Positions 41,763 through 49,816 of a stretch of DNA of 64,000 nt are shown piece after piece. The notes under the pieces were generated by a model that saw only the letters and a list, made by a program, of their open reading frames with translations, ran no database searches and was not told where the DNA came from. Numbering within the stretch: the stretch's first letter is position 1; every line of letters starts with the position of its first letter. The position numbers were made by a program, and so were the translations under genes. The DNA is taken from positions 1-64,000 of the forward strand of contig NZ_JAEKKT010000168.1 of NCBI RefSeq assembly GCF_019510245.1. Direction: 5' to 3'. The stretch comes from Streptomyces sp. GTDB lineage: Bacteria; Actinomycetota; Actinomycetes; Streptomycetales; Streptomycetaceae.

Positions 41763-41803
41763 CCCGCCAACGCGGGCGGGTGAAACCCCCCGTTCCGCCC
41801 CCC

Positions 41804-42400
41804 TCAGCTCGCGGCCAACCTCGCCAGCTGCTCCGCGAACGGCACGACCGGCAGCGCCTCGGGCTCCTCGCGCTCGGCCCGGCGAAGCCCCTGCATCAGC
41901 CCCGCCAGCTCCCCCGCCGCCCGCTCGATCCGCCCCTCCAGGCCCTCCGCGCCCCAGTCCTCCGACGCCGCGTACACGCCCGTCGGCACGACCACCGCCC
42001 GCAGGTACGCGAACATCGGCCGCAGCGCGTGCTCCAGCACCAGCGAGTGCCGTGCCGTACCCCCGGTCGCCGCGATCAGCACCGGCTTGCCCGCGAGCGC
42101 GTCCTTGTCGAGCACGTCGAAGAACGACTTGAACAGCCCGCTGTAGGAGGCGGTGAACACCGGCGTGACCGCGATCAGGCCGTCCGCCTCGGTCACCGCC
42201 TCCAGGGCCGCCGCGAGCTTGCGCCCGGCGAACCCGTTGGTGAAGTTGTGCGCGATCTCGACCGCGAGGTCGCGCAGCTCCACCACCTCCAGCTCGACCC
42301 CGGCCTCGGCCTGCCGGCCGACGGCGGCCGCCAGCCGGTCGGCCAGCAGCCGCGTGGACGACGGCACGCTCAGCCCCGCCGAGACGACGACGAGCTTCAT
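41804..42400 (-). CDS. NADPH-dependent FMN reductase, CE1759 family
   Basis: A 198-residue flavodoxin-like reductase. The phosphate-binding start (VVVSAGLSVPSSTRLLADRL) and TPVFTASYSGLFKSFFDVLD with IAATGGTARHSLVLE are typical of the CE1759 group. It should supply reduced FMN to the flavin-dependent oxidoreductase encoded directly upstream; the two genes overlap by four bases (ATGA, 42397-42400), the usual coupling for this pair. Cytoplasmic, no signal peptide. Confidence 0.9.
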   Translation of the reverse strand: MKLVVVSAGLSVPSSTRLLADRLAAAVGRQAEAGVELEVVELRDLAVEIAHNFTNGFAGRKLAAALEAVTEADGLIAVTPVFTASYSGLFKSFFDVLDKDALAGKPVLIAATGGTARHSLVLEHALRPMFAYLRAVVVPTGVYAASEDWGAEGLEGRIERAAGELAGLMQGLRRAEREEPEALPVVPFAEQLARLAAS

Positions 42401-43518
42401 GCCCCGACCTCCTTCTTGTCCGAAGCCTTGTCGGCCTTCTTCTCCTGCGCGGCGGCGGCCAGCAGCGACGCGTGTGTCGGCGCCTCCGGGACGTCCGCCG
42501 GGCGGCCCTTCGCGAACTCCTTGCGGAGCACCGGCACGACCTCCTCGCCGAGTACGTCGAGCTGCTCCAGGACCGTCTTCAGCGGCAGCCCCGCGTGGTC
42601 CATCAGGAACAGCTGGCGCTGGTAGTCGCCCGCGTACTCGCGGAAGCCCAGCGTCTTCTCGATCACCTGCTGCGGCGAGCCCACCGTCAGCGGGGTCTGG
42701 TCGGTGAAGTCCTCCAGGGACGGCCCGTGCCCGTAGACCGGCGCGTTGTCGAAGTACGGCCGGAACTCCCGCACCGCGTCCTGCGAGTTCTTCCGCATGA
42801 ACACCTGGCCGCCGAGGCCGACGATCGCCTGCTCGGGCGTGCCGTGCCCGTAGTGCGCGAACCGCTTCCGGTAGAACTCGACCATCCGCTTGGTGTGGTC
42901 GGCGGGCCAGAAGATGTGGTTGTGGAAGAAGCCGTCACCGTAGTAGGCGGCCTGCTCCGCTATCTCGGGCGAGCGGATCGAGCCGTGCCAGACGAACGGC
43001 GGCACGTCGTCCATCGGCCGCGGGGTGGAGGTGAAGCCCTGCAGCGGGGTGCGGAACTTGCCCTCCCAGTCGACGACGTCCTCGCGCCACAGCCGGCGCA
43101 GCAGGGCGTAGTTCTCGATGGCGAGGTTGATGCCCTCGCGGATGTCCTGCCCGAACCAGGGGTAGACCGGCCCGGTGTTGCCGCGGCCCATCATCAGGTC
43201 CACCCGACCGTCGGCCAGGTGCTGGAGCATCGCGTAGTCCTCGGCGATCTTCACCGGGTCGTTGGTGGTGATGAGGGTGGTGGAGGTGGAGAGGATCAGC
43301 TTCTCCGTCTGCGCGGCGACGTAACCGAGCATGGTGGTCGGCGACGACGGCACGAACGGCGGGTTGTGGTGCTCACCGGTCGCGAAGACGTCCAGGCCGA
43401 CCTCCTCGGCCTTCAGCGCGATCGCGACCATCGCCTTGATGCGCTCCCGCTCGCTCGGCGTCCGCCCCGTGGTGGGGTCCGGCGTGACGTCGCCGACCGT
43501 GAAGATCCCGAACTGCAT
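42397..43518 (-). CDS. LLM-class flavin-dependent oxidoreductase, CE1758 family
   Basis: A 373-residue luciferase-like monooxygenase TIM barrel. Signatures include QFGIFTVGDVTPDPTTG at the start, FATGEHHNPPFVPSSPTT, LISTSTTLITTNDPVKIAEDYAMLQHLADGRVDLMMGRGNTGPVYPWFG. It uses FMNH2 and oxygen to oxidise an unidentified organic substrate, with the downstream FMN reductase as partner. The C-terminal ~25 residues are a Lys/Ala-rich tail. ATG 43518 is at the family start; a GTTG-N9-CAAC palindrome 18 bases upstream is a candidate operator. Confidence 0.9.
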   Translation of the reverse strand: MQFGIFTVGDVTPDPTTGRTPSERERIKAMVAIALKAEEVGLDVFATGEHHNPPFVPSSPTTMLGYVAAQTEKLILSTSTTLITTNDPVKIAEDYAMLQHLADGRVDLMMGRGNTGPVYPWFGQDIREGINLAIENYALLRRLWREDVVDWEGKFRTPLQGFTSTPRPMDDVPPFVWHGSIRSPEIAEQAAYYGDGFFHNHIFWPADHTKRMVEFYRKRFAHYGHGTPEQAIVGLGGQVFMRKNSQDAVREFRPYFDNAPVYGHGPSLEDFTDQTPLTVGSPQQVIEKTLGFREYAGDYQRQLFLMDHAGLPLKTVLEQLDVLGEEVVPVLRKEFAKGRPADVPEAPTHASLLAAAAQEKKADKASDKKEVGA

Positions 43519-43535
43519 GCTCGCTCACCCTCCAG

Positions 43536-43552
43536 GTTGTTTACGATTCAAC
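43536..43552. promoter_or_regulatory. Candidate operator/promoter of the flavin-oxidoreductase pair
   Basis: GTTGTTTACGATTCAAC carries GTTG/CAAC ends around a nine-base AT-rich centre, followed by TATA (43554-43557). On the minus strand this sits in promoter position about 20-35 bases before the start at 43518. Confidence 0.45.
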
Positions 43553-43589
43553 TATACCCGCAGAACGAGACTTCGCCGCCACCTATTCC

Positions 43590-43839
43590 CCCGCCCCCCT
43601 GCACCCTGACCACGACCCTGCGGGGGCCTGGGACGGCAGCATCCGGGACCGTACCGGCTGCACCGACGGCACGGCGGCGGCCCCCTGCGCCTCCGGCGAC
43701 GGCACCGGCGTCTGCACCGGCGGCAACCCGCCCCACCCTCGGCGAGTTCACCTGCGACGCGCATGCGGGCATGGACTTCTCCGCCGTGAGCCTGGTCGAC
43801 GGCTCCGAACTGCCCGGGACCGCGGCCGGCTCGACCTGA
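43590..43839 (+). pseudogene. Decayed thaumatin-family gene fragment
   Basis: Two adjacent frames together spell a thaumatin-like core. In the first, AGAWDGSIRDRTGCTD followed by CASGDGTGVCTGGNPP corresponds to the family's W-S-G-R-RTGC segment with its Cys pattern; a frameshift near 43735 moves the match to TLGEFTCDAHAGMDFSAV then SLVDGSELPG, the TLAEFTL...DFYDVSLVDGYNLP block. A stop follows at 43837-43839. There is no signal peptide or start upstream and the C-terminal half is missing. It is a remnant of a secreted thaumatin-like, possibly glucan-active, protein. Confidence 0.6.
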
Positions 43840-44033
43840 TCACCGCAGGGGGGGCGGACCGCGGGCCTCCCGGAGCCCGGGCCTTCTTGAGCGCGGGTTG
43901 CCCGGGGCGCGGGTGCCCCGGGGTGCGGGCCCCGTTCACCCGGACGGCCCGCGCACGAGGACACGCCGACAGGGGTCCTCGACGCTGGAATCCCGGGCGT
44001 CGCCGACGCCTCGCACCGAAGGACCGGAGCAGC

Positions 44034-44891
44034 ATGCGAATACCGCGCGAATCCCGCCGCACCGTCAACGCCGTCCGCTGGGGCGCCGCCCTCCTGGCAC
44101 TGTCGGGAACCACCGCCACCTTCGCCCCCACGACGGCACTGGCCGGCGGTCCGAGCGGAGATCCCGGCCGGCAGAAGCCCACCATCGTGCTCGTGCACGG
44201 CGCCTTCGCCGACGCCTCGAGCTGGAACGGCGTCGTGCAGCGCCTCCAGCAGAACGGCTACACGGTGGACGCACCGGCCAACCCGCTGCGCGGTGTCGCC
44301 CAGGACTCGGCCTACCTCGCGAGCTTCCTGAAGTCCGTCACCGGGCCGATCATCCTGGTCGGCCACTCCTACGGCGGTGAGGTCATCTCCCAGGCCGCCG
44401 TCGGGAACCCCAACGTCAAGGCCCTCGTCTACATCAACGCGATCATGCCCGACGCGGGCGAGTCACAGGCCGTCCTCGCCGCCAAGTTCGCCCCCGCCCC
44501 GCTCACCAAGGCCCTCAAGCAGGTGCCCTTCCGCAACGCCGACGGCACCACCGGCACCGACGTCTACATACAGCCGGACCAGCTGCGCCAGGTCTTCGCC
44601 GCGGACCTGCCCGCCGGCCAGACCGCCGTCATGGCAGTCACCCAGCGTCCCGTCGCCATGTCGGCCTTCGCGGACAAGCTCACCGGCGCCGCCTGGCGGA
44701 CCAAACCCGTGTACGCCCTCGTCGGCAGGCAGGACCGGGCCATCAACCCGAGCCTGGAGAGATTCGAGGCCAAACGGGCCCACGCCCGGAAGACGGTGGA
44801 GATCGACTCCTCGCACGTCTCCCTCGTCTCCCACCCCCAGGCCGTGAAGGACCTGATCGTCAACGCCGCCGAGGACTACATGTGGAAATAG
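44034..44891 (+). CDS. Secreted alpha/beta hydrolase
   Basis: A 285-residue exported hydrolase. An Arg-rich N terminus and signal peptide (1 to about 37, ending ALAGG) precede the fold: IVLVHGAFADASSWNGV (oxyanion loop), GHSYGG nucleophile elbow, a QDRAINP acid segment and SSHVSLVSHP catalytic His. The family (often annotated as alpha/beta hydrolase or esterase, EstC-like) acts on small esters; substrate unknown. GGACCGGAG precedes ATG 44034. The 140-base gap upstream of it (43840-44033) after the thaumatin remnant holds its promoter. Confidence 0.87.
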   Translation: MRIPRESRRTVNAVRWGAALLALSGTTATFAPTTALAGGPSGDPGRQKPTIVLVHGAFADASSWNGVVQRLQQNGYTVDAPANPLRGVAQDSAYLASFLKSVTGPIILVGHSYGGEVISQAAVGNPNVKALVYINAIMPDAGESQAVLAAKFAPAPLTKALKQVPFRNADGTTGTDVYIQPDQLRQVFAADLPAGQTAVMAVTQRPVAMSAFADKLTGAAWRTKPVYALVGRQDRAINPSLERFEAKRAHARKTVEIDSSHVSLVSHPQAVKDLIVNAAEDYMWK

Positions 44892-44936
44892 CGCGGTCCC
44901 CGGCCCCCGGCCGCCACGCCCGGCTCCGGGCCGCGC

Positions 44937-45467
44937 CTAGGCCCGCTCGAAGGTGCCGTACATCGTCGCCCGCGCGATCGCGTGGCTGAACAGGAGGAAG
45001 TCGAGGTAGGCAGGGGTCGACGACTCCGACAGCTCCAGTTCCTCGGCATCCACGGCATGCACCACGAAGAAGTACCGGTCCGGGCCGTTGCCCGGCGGCG
45101 GCGCCGGACCGAGGTACCTCCGGTGGCCGGCGTCGTTGGCCAGCGTGACCGCCGCGCCGGGCAACCGCCGTCCGTCTCCCGCCCCGGCCGGAAGTCCGGT
45201 CACGGACGCGGGCAGATTGGCCACGGCCCAGTGCCAGAACCCCGAGGCGGTGGGCACGTCGGGGTCGAACATCGCCACCGTGAAACTCCGCGTCTCCCCG
45301 GGAAAACCGGTCCAGCTCAGCTGCGGCGAGACGTCCAACCCACCGGCGCCGAGAATTCCGCTCACCTGCTCGCGGGCCAGTTCCCCACCGTCGGCCACGG
45401 ACTCCGAGGTCACTGAGAAGGTCCTGATGGGCGGCAGGAAGTCGTAAGGACCATAGGGCTTGATCAT
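44937..45467 (-). CDS. YbhB/YbcL family (PEBP-like) protein
   Basis: A 176-residue cytoplasmic protein of the phosphatidylethanolamine-binding fold. Conserved blocks are DVSPQLSWTGFPGETRSFTVAMFDPDVPT, FWHWAVANLPASV, and YLGPAPPPGNGPDRYFFVVHAVD, which form the anion-binding pocket. Bacterial members have no settled function. ATG 45467 is the family start. It converges on the secreted hydrolase 45 bases away and is divergent from the DJ-1 gene. Confidence 0.9.
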   Translation of the reverse strand: MIKPYGPYDFLPPIRTFSVTSESVADGGELAREQVSGILGAGGLDVSPQLSWTGFPGETRSFTVAMFDPDVPTASGFWHWAVANLPASVTGLPAGAGDGRRLPGAAVTLANDAGHRRYLGPAPPPGNGPDRYFFVVHAVDAEELELSESSTPAYLDFLLFSHAIARATMYGTFERA

Positions 45468-45612
45468 GGCAGTCCTCCGAAACCATCGGTTTGCCGTACT
45501 TCAAGGAAACACGTCGGGCGCATTTCTCGTACGGCGGCCACCGGTTGCGGCCTCCGGAACACCCGCTCAGACTTGATGGGCACATCGGCACAAGTCCCGG
45601 AGGAGCGTTCCC

Positions 45613-46308
45613 ATGGCCAGGATTCTGTGTGTCGTGACCGGAGCGAGTTACTGGACCCTCAAGGACGGGCACCGGCATCCCACCGGCTACTGGGCCGAGG
45701 AGTTCGTGGCTCCCTACAGCGTGTTCACCAGCGCCGGACACGACGTCACCGTGGCAACTCCGCACGGCGTCGTACCCGTTGTGGACACGATGAGCCTGCG
45801 GCCCCGGATGGCGGGCGGCGAGGAGAACGCCCTGCAGGAGGAGGCCGTCATCGAGGAGGCGGAGGAACTGCGCTATGCCGTCCCCCTCCCGGACATCCGC
45901 CTGGAGGACTACGACGCGATCTACTACCCCGGCGGCCACGGACCGATGGAGGACCTCTCGGCCGACCCCGACTCCGGCGCGCTGCTGCGGGAGGCACTCG
46001 CCTCCGGCCGCCCGCTCGGCATCGTCTGCCACGCCCCCGCCGCCATCCTCGCCACCCGTGACGCGAACGGCGGCACGCCCTTCGCGAACTACCGGCTGAC
46101 GGGATTCTGCAACGAGGAGGAGGCCGGTGTCGGTTTCGCCGACAGGGCCAAGTGGTTGCTGGAGGACGAGCTGAAGAAGCTGCCCACCGAGTACTCGCGG
46201 GGCCCGGCCTGGGAGCCGTACACGGTCGTCGACCGCAACCTCTTCACCGGGCAGAACCCCGCCTCCTCCGGCCCCCTCGCCCAGGAGCTCGTGGCAGCGC
46301 TGCCATGA
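45613..46308 (+). CDS. DJ-1/PfpI-family protein (type 1 glutamine amidotransferase-like)
   Basis: A 231-residue cytoplasmic protein. The catalytic Cys is in GIVCHAPAAIL and the conserved Glu in TGYWAEEF; the YYPGGHGPMEDL turn is typical of the Hsp31/chaperone-glyoxalase branch. Expected activity is glyoxalase III/deglycase or stress chaperone. AGGAGCG lies before ATG 45613. It is divergent from the YbhB-type gene; the 145-base gap between them carries both promoters. Confidence 0.9.
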   Translation: MARILCVVTGASYWTLKDGHRHPTGYWAEEFVAPYSVFTSAGHDVTVATPHGVVPVVDTMSLRPRMAGGEENALQEEAVIEEAEELRYAVPLPDIRLEDYDAIYYPGGHGPMEDLSADPDSGALLREALASGRPLGIVCHAPAAILATRDANGGTPFANYRLTGFCNEEEAGVGFADRAKWLLEDELKKLPTEYSRGPAWEPYTVVDRNLFTGQNPASSGPLAQELVAALP

Positions 46309-46390
46309 GCCGGATCGCCGCCGGCCCGGGGGTCACTCGAAGACGGCGACCCGGCGTCCGACGACGTCACCCCGGCCCAGGGCGTCCAGG

Positions 46391-46867
46391 TCAGAACGCG
46401 TACGGATCCCCCGTCGCCAGCACCAGCACCCGCTGCTTGTCGTTCGTACGGTCCTGGTCCACCGCTCCCCCGCCCCACACCACGTCCACCGACAGCGTCA
46501 CCTCCGCCGGCCGCTCCCGCAGCCGCACCGGAACCACCAGCTGCTCGCCGGGCACCTCGACCGCCAGCGGCCCGGTGTCGCACACCACCTCCCGGTCACC
46601 CGTGCGCGCACATCCGCCCGGCAGCTCCAGCGAGTCCGCCAGCGGCGCCGACGAGGCCAGCCGCACGCTGGCCCCGGTCACACCGTCCGGCCCGTGGTTG
46701 CGCGGAGTCACCCGGACCTCCACCAGGTCCCCGTTCAGCACCGCGGACCCGTGCACCTCCAGATCCGCACTCCCGGCCCAGGCGCTGCCACCGCCCCCCA
46801 CGACCAGCACACCCACCGCCACCGCCACCGCACCGGCCACCGCCGGCCCACCACGACGCATCGCCAT
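46391..46867 (-). CDS. Exported protein with CARDB/DUF11-like domain
   Basis: A 158-residue protein with a signal peptide (about 1-30, AVAGAVAVAVGVLVVGGGGSAWA) and one beta-sandwich domain of about 120 residues (LVEVRVTPRNHGPDGVTGASVRL, CARTGDREVVCDTG, VPVRLRERPAEVTL) resembling CARDB/DUF11 modules, with one disulfide-capable Cys pair. ATG 46867 is chosen because it directly precedes the signal; longer frames to 46978 are unlikely. Function unknown; probably secreted. Confidence 0.7.
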   Translation of the reverse strand: MAMRRGGPAVAGAVAVAVGVLVVGGGGSAWAGSADLEVHGSAVLNGDLVEVRVTPRNHGPDGVTGASVRLASSAPLADSLELPGGCARTGDREVVCDTGPLAVEVPGEQLVVPVRLRERPAEVTLSVDVVWGGGAVDQDRTNDKQRVLVLATGDPYAF

Positions 46868-46980
46868 GCCACCCGTCCCGTCCGTCCGTCGGTTCGCACT
46901 CGTACGGATGTATGCCACCCCGCCCCCGCCACAGGCGCCCCCCATCAGGTGACAGCCGCCGGACGTGACACGCTGCACGC

Positions 46981-47313
46981 ATGCTGATCCTCCGCTCCGC
47001 CGCCCTGTTCGTCGTGGCCGCGTTCTTCGAGATCGGCGGCGCCTGGCTGGTCTGGCAGGGCCTGCGCGAACACCGCGGCTGGCTCTGGATCGCCGGCGGC
47101 ATCCTCTCGCTCGGCGCCTACGGCTTCGTCGCCACCTTCCAGCCCGACGCCCACTTCGGCCGCATCCTCGCCGCGTACGGCGGCATCTTCGTCGCGGGCT
47201 CGATCCTGTGGGGCGTGGTGGCGGACGGCTACCGCCCGGACCGCTGGGACATCACGGGCGCGGCGATCTGCCTGGCGGGAATGGCCGTGATCATGTGGGC
47301 CCCCAGAAACTGA
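46981..47313 (+). CDS. YnfA/UPF0060 family small membrane protein
   Basis: A 110-residue protein with four membrane helices. The family signature is clear: FVVAAFFEIGGAWLVWQGLRE, SLGAYGFVATFQPDAHFGRILAAYGGIFVAGSILWG and GAAICLAGMAVIMWAPR. It belongs to the small-multidrug-resistance-like superfamily; its transport role is unproven. ATG 46981 is the standard start. It is divergent from the preceding exported protein gene. Confidence 0.93.
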   Translation: MLILRSAALFVVAAFFEIGGAWLVWQGLREHRGWLWIAGGILSLGAYGFVATFQPDAHFGRILAAYGGIFVAGSILWGVVADGYRPDRWDITGAAICLAGMAVIMWAPRN

Positions 47314-47459
47314 CGTGGGACGAGCGCCCCGCAGAGGCGTGGGCACACCGCGCGAGCAACCCCCACCGGCCCGCAGCCGCCGAACAGCCGAAACCACCCC
47401 CCGCCTATCCTTGCCACAGACGAACCCGCACACCGCACCCCGCTGAGGAGCACACCCCC

Positions 47460-48218
47460 ATGGCCCCGTCCCGCATCGCGGTAGTCACCGGCGCCAGCAG
47501 CGGCATCGGCGCCGCCACCGCCCGCCGGCTCGCCGAGGCCGGCTACCGCGTCGTCCTCACCGCCCGCCGGGAGGACCGCATCGAGGCCCTGGCCAAGGAG
47601 ATCAACGACGCGGGCCACCAGGCCACCGCCTACGCCCTCGACGTGACGGACCGGGCGGCCGTCGACGAGTTCGCTACGGCCTTCAAGACGGTCGCCGTCC
47701 TCGTCAACAACGCCGGCGGAGCCCTCGGCGCCGACCCGGTCGCCACCGGCGACCCGGCCGACTGGCGCACGATGTACGAGACGAACGTCATCGGCACCCT
47801 GAACCTCACCCAGGCGCTGCTCCCCCGGCTGGAGGCGAGCGGCGACGGCACGGTGGTCGTGGTCTCCTCCACCGCCGGCCACGGCACCTACGAGGGCGGC
47901 GCCGGCTACGTCGCCGCCAAGCACGGCGCCCACGTCCTCGCCGAGACCCTCCGCCTGGAGATCGTCGGCAGGCCGGTCCGGGTCATCGAGATCGCCCCCG
48001 GCATGGTCAAGACCGACGAGTTCGCGCTGACCCGCTTCGGCGGCGACGAGGAGAAGGCGGCCAAGGTCTACCAGGGCGTCGCCGAGCCCCTCACCGCGGA
48101 CGACGTCGCCGACACCATCGCCTGGACGGTGACCCGCCCCAGCCACGTCAACATCGACCTCCTGGTCGTCCGCCCCCGCGCGCAGGCCTCCAACACCAAG
48201 GTCCACCGGGAACTGTGA
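47460..48218 (+). CDS. Short-chain dehydrogenase/reductase
   Basis: A 252-residue classical SDR. The cofactor motif TGASSGIGAATA (about 9-20), NNAGG (about 85-89), the catalytic Ser in VVVSSTAGHG and YVAAK (Tyr-x-x-x-Lys) are present. The sequence belongs to the NADP-dependent YdfG/serine-3-dehydrogenase-like branch. CTGAGGAG lies nine bases before ATG 47460. Its stop overlaps the start of a 55-residue membrane protein. Confidence 0.92.
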   Translation: MAPSRIAVVTGASSGIGAATARRLAEAGYRVVLTARREDRIEALAKEINDAGHQATAYALDVTDRAAVDEFATAFKTVAVLVNNAGGALGADPVATGDPADWRTMYETNVIGTLNLTQALLPRLEASGDGTVVVVSSTAGHGTYEGGAGYVAAKHGAHVLAETLRLEIVGRPVRVIEIAPGMVKTDEFALTRFGGDEEKAAKVYQGVAEPLTADDVADTIAWTVTRPSHVNIDLLVVRPRAQASNTKVHREL

Positions 48219-48385
48219 TGCCGGACGAGGACGCCGCGAAGGCCCTGGAGACGGACCGGGAAAAGGCCCGCCTGCAGCAGGAGACCAAGAACGAGCGCCA
48301 GGTCTGGTACTTCCTGGCCTACTTCCTCTTCGGCATCCACGTCATCGCATTCGTCATGATCTACGCGGTCCGGCACGCGAAGTGA
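48218..48385 (+). CDS. Small single-helix membrane protein (55 residues)
   Basis: Starts at the ATG sharing one base with the SDR stop (TGATG). The N-terminal half is charged (MPDEDAAKALETDREKARLQ) and probably a cytoplasmic amphipathic helix; one membrane helix (about 31-50, YFLAYFLFGIHVIAFVMIY) follows with a short basic tail. It resembles the very small DUF6126-type membrane proteins of Streptomyces, an assignment I hold loosely. Tight coupling supports real translation. Confidence 0.65.
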   Translation: MPDEDAAKALETDREKARLQQETKNERQVWYFLAYFLFGIHVIAFVMIYAVRHAK

Positions 48386-48397
48386 CGGACCGCGCGG

Positions 48398-49591
48398 TCA
48401 CCCCTTGACGCAGACGACCTGCTTGAGCTTCGCGACGACCTCGACGAGGTCCCGCTGCTGCTCGATGACCTGGTCGATCGACTTGTACGCGCCCGGGATC
48501 TCGTCCACGACACCGGAGTCCTTGCGGCACTCCACGCCCCGTGTCTGCTCCTCCAGGTCCCGGGTCGAGAACCGGCGCTTGGCCGCGTTGCGGCTCATCC
48601 GCCGGCCGGCGCCGTGCGAGGCCGAGTTGAAGGACAGCGGGTTGCCGAGGCCCTTCACGATGTACGAGCCGGTGCCCATGGACCCCGGGATGATCCCGAA
48701 CTCCCCGCTCCCCGCCCGGATCGCGCCCTTGCGGGTGACCAACAGGTCCATCCCCTCGTAGCGCTCCTCGGCGACGTAGTTGTGGTGGGCGCTGATCTCC
48801 GCCTCGAAGGCCGGCTTGGCCTTCTTGAACTCCTTGCGGATCACGTCCTTGAGGAGCGCCATCATCAGCGTGCGGTTGTACTTCGCGTACTCCTGCGCCC
48901 AGAAGAGGTCGTTGCGGTACGCCGCCATCTGCGGGGTGTCCGCGACGAAGACGGCGAGGTCACGGTCGACGAGGCCCTGGTTGTGCGGGAGCTTCTGGGC
49001 CACGCCGATGTGGTGTTCGGCGAGTTCCTTGCCGATGTTCCGGGAACCGGAGTGCAGCATCAACCACACCGCACCGGTCGTGTCTGTGCACACCTCGACG
49101 AAGTGGTTGCCGCTTCCGAGCGTTCCCATCTGCTGATGGGCCCGTTCCTGACGGAATTTGACCGCATCCGCCACCCCATCGAACCGCCCCCAGAACTCCC
49201 CCCACCCGGCAGCAGCCAGCCCGTGGAAGTCCCCCGGCTCCACCGGATCCGCGTGCATCCCCCGCCCCACCGGAATCGCCTGCTCGATCTTCGACCGGAG
49301 CCGCGACAGGTCGCCCGGCAGGTCGTTCGCCGTGAGGGACGTCTTCACCGCGGACATCCCGCAGCCGATGTCGACCCCCACCGCCGCCGGGCACACCGCA
49401 CCCCGCATGGCGATGACCGACCCGACCGTCGCGCCCTTGCCGTAGTGGACGTCCGGCATCACCGCGAGGCCCTTGATCCACGGCAGGGTCGCGACGTTGC
49501 GCAGCTGCTGGAGCGCCACGTCCTCGACGGTCGCCGGATCGGTCCACATCCGGATCGGCACCTTCGCGCCCGGGATCTCGACGTACGACAT
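48398..49591 (-). CDS. rtcB: RtcB-type tRNA-splicing/RNA ligase
   Basis: A 397-residue cytoplasmic ligase joining 2',3'-cyclic phosphate or 3'-phosphate ends to 5'-OH RNA with GTP and Mn. Metal ligands are visible: VGVDIGCGM (Asp/Cys), GSGNHF (His), LMLHSGSRNIG (His), and the guanylated His in NSASHGAGRRMSR. Length is typical of the bacterial stand-alone form. ATG 49591 (MSYVEIPGAKVPI) has GAGGAAG just upstream; a longer frame exists but is not family-like. No archease gene is adjacent. Confidence 0.92.
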   Translation of the reverse strand: MSYVEIPGAKVPIRMWTDPATVEDVALQQLRNVATLPWIKGLAVMPDVHYGKGATVGSVIAMRGAVCPAAVGVDIGCGMSAVKTSLTANDLPGDLSRLRSKIEQAIPVGRGMHADPVEPGDFHGLAAAGWGEFWGRFDGVADAVKFRQERAHQQMGTLGSGNHFVEVCTDTTGAVWLMLHSGSRNIGKELAEHHIGVAQKLPHNQGLVDRDLAVFVADTPQMAAYRNDLFWAQEYAKYNRTLMMALLKDVIRKEFKKAKPAFEAEISAHHNYVAEERYEGMDLLVTRKGAIRAGSGEFGIIPGSMGTGSYIVKGLGNPLSFNSASHGAGRRMSRNAAKRRFSTRDLEEQTRGVECRKDSGVVDEIPGAYKSIDQVIEQQRDLVEVVAKLKQVVCVKG

Positions 49592-49816
49592 GTCTTCCTC
49601 ATCCCCCACGGACAGCACATCAAAAGGACAAAAAGCTTAATTTCAACAAAACGCAAATGCGGCGCCAGAGGCCCGGAAACCAGACAGAGGACCGGCGTTC
49701 ACAGCAGTGCGTGCGATAGACATTGTCTCCAGGGGGCGCCCCGCTGCGGCAAGCGATTAACCAGCGGGGACACTGGAGCAGGACCGAGCGGACCAGTGAA
49801 CGGAAGGAGCCTGACC
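49592..49816. promoter_or_regulatory. AT-rich divergent promoter region of rtcB and the DUF3558 gene
   Basis: About 225 bases; the stretch 49619-49660 (AAAAGGACAAAAAGCTTAAT and following) is unusually AT-rich for this window and lies just upstream of rtcB on the minus strand, a likely promoter site. AAGGAGC precedes the DUF3558 GTG. Confidence 0.45.

Larger units (their letters stand above)
41497..41803. other. Repeat-rich intergenic region with two hairpins
   Basis: Contains a reverse copy of the CGCAGTTCCCCGCGCCCC dispersed repeat (about 41628-41658), including a GCGCCCC-TTAC-GGGGCGC stem at 41641-41658, and a second large hairpin (41693-41762). No gene is supported. It separates the response regulator from the convergently oriented end of the FMN reductase. 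Confidence 0.55.

Noticed and set aside
43926..43946. GTTCACCCGGA upstream of the secreted hydrolase as a PhoP site.
   Set aside because: A single near-match without a neighbouring direct repeat.
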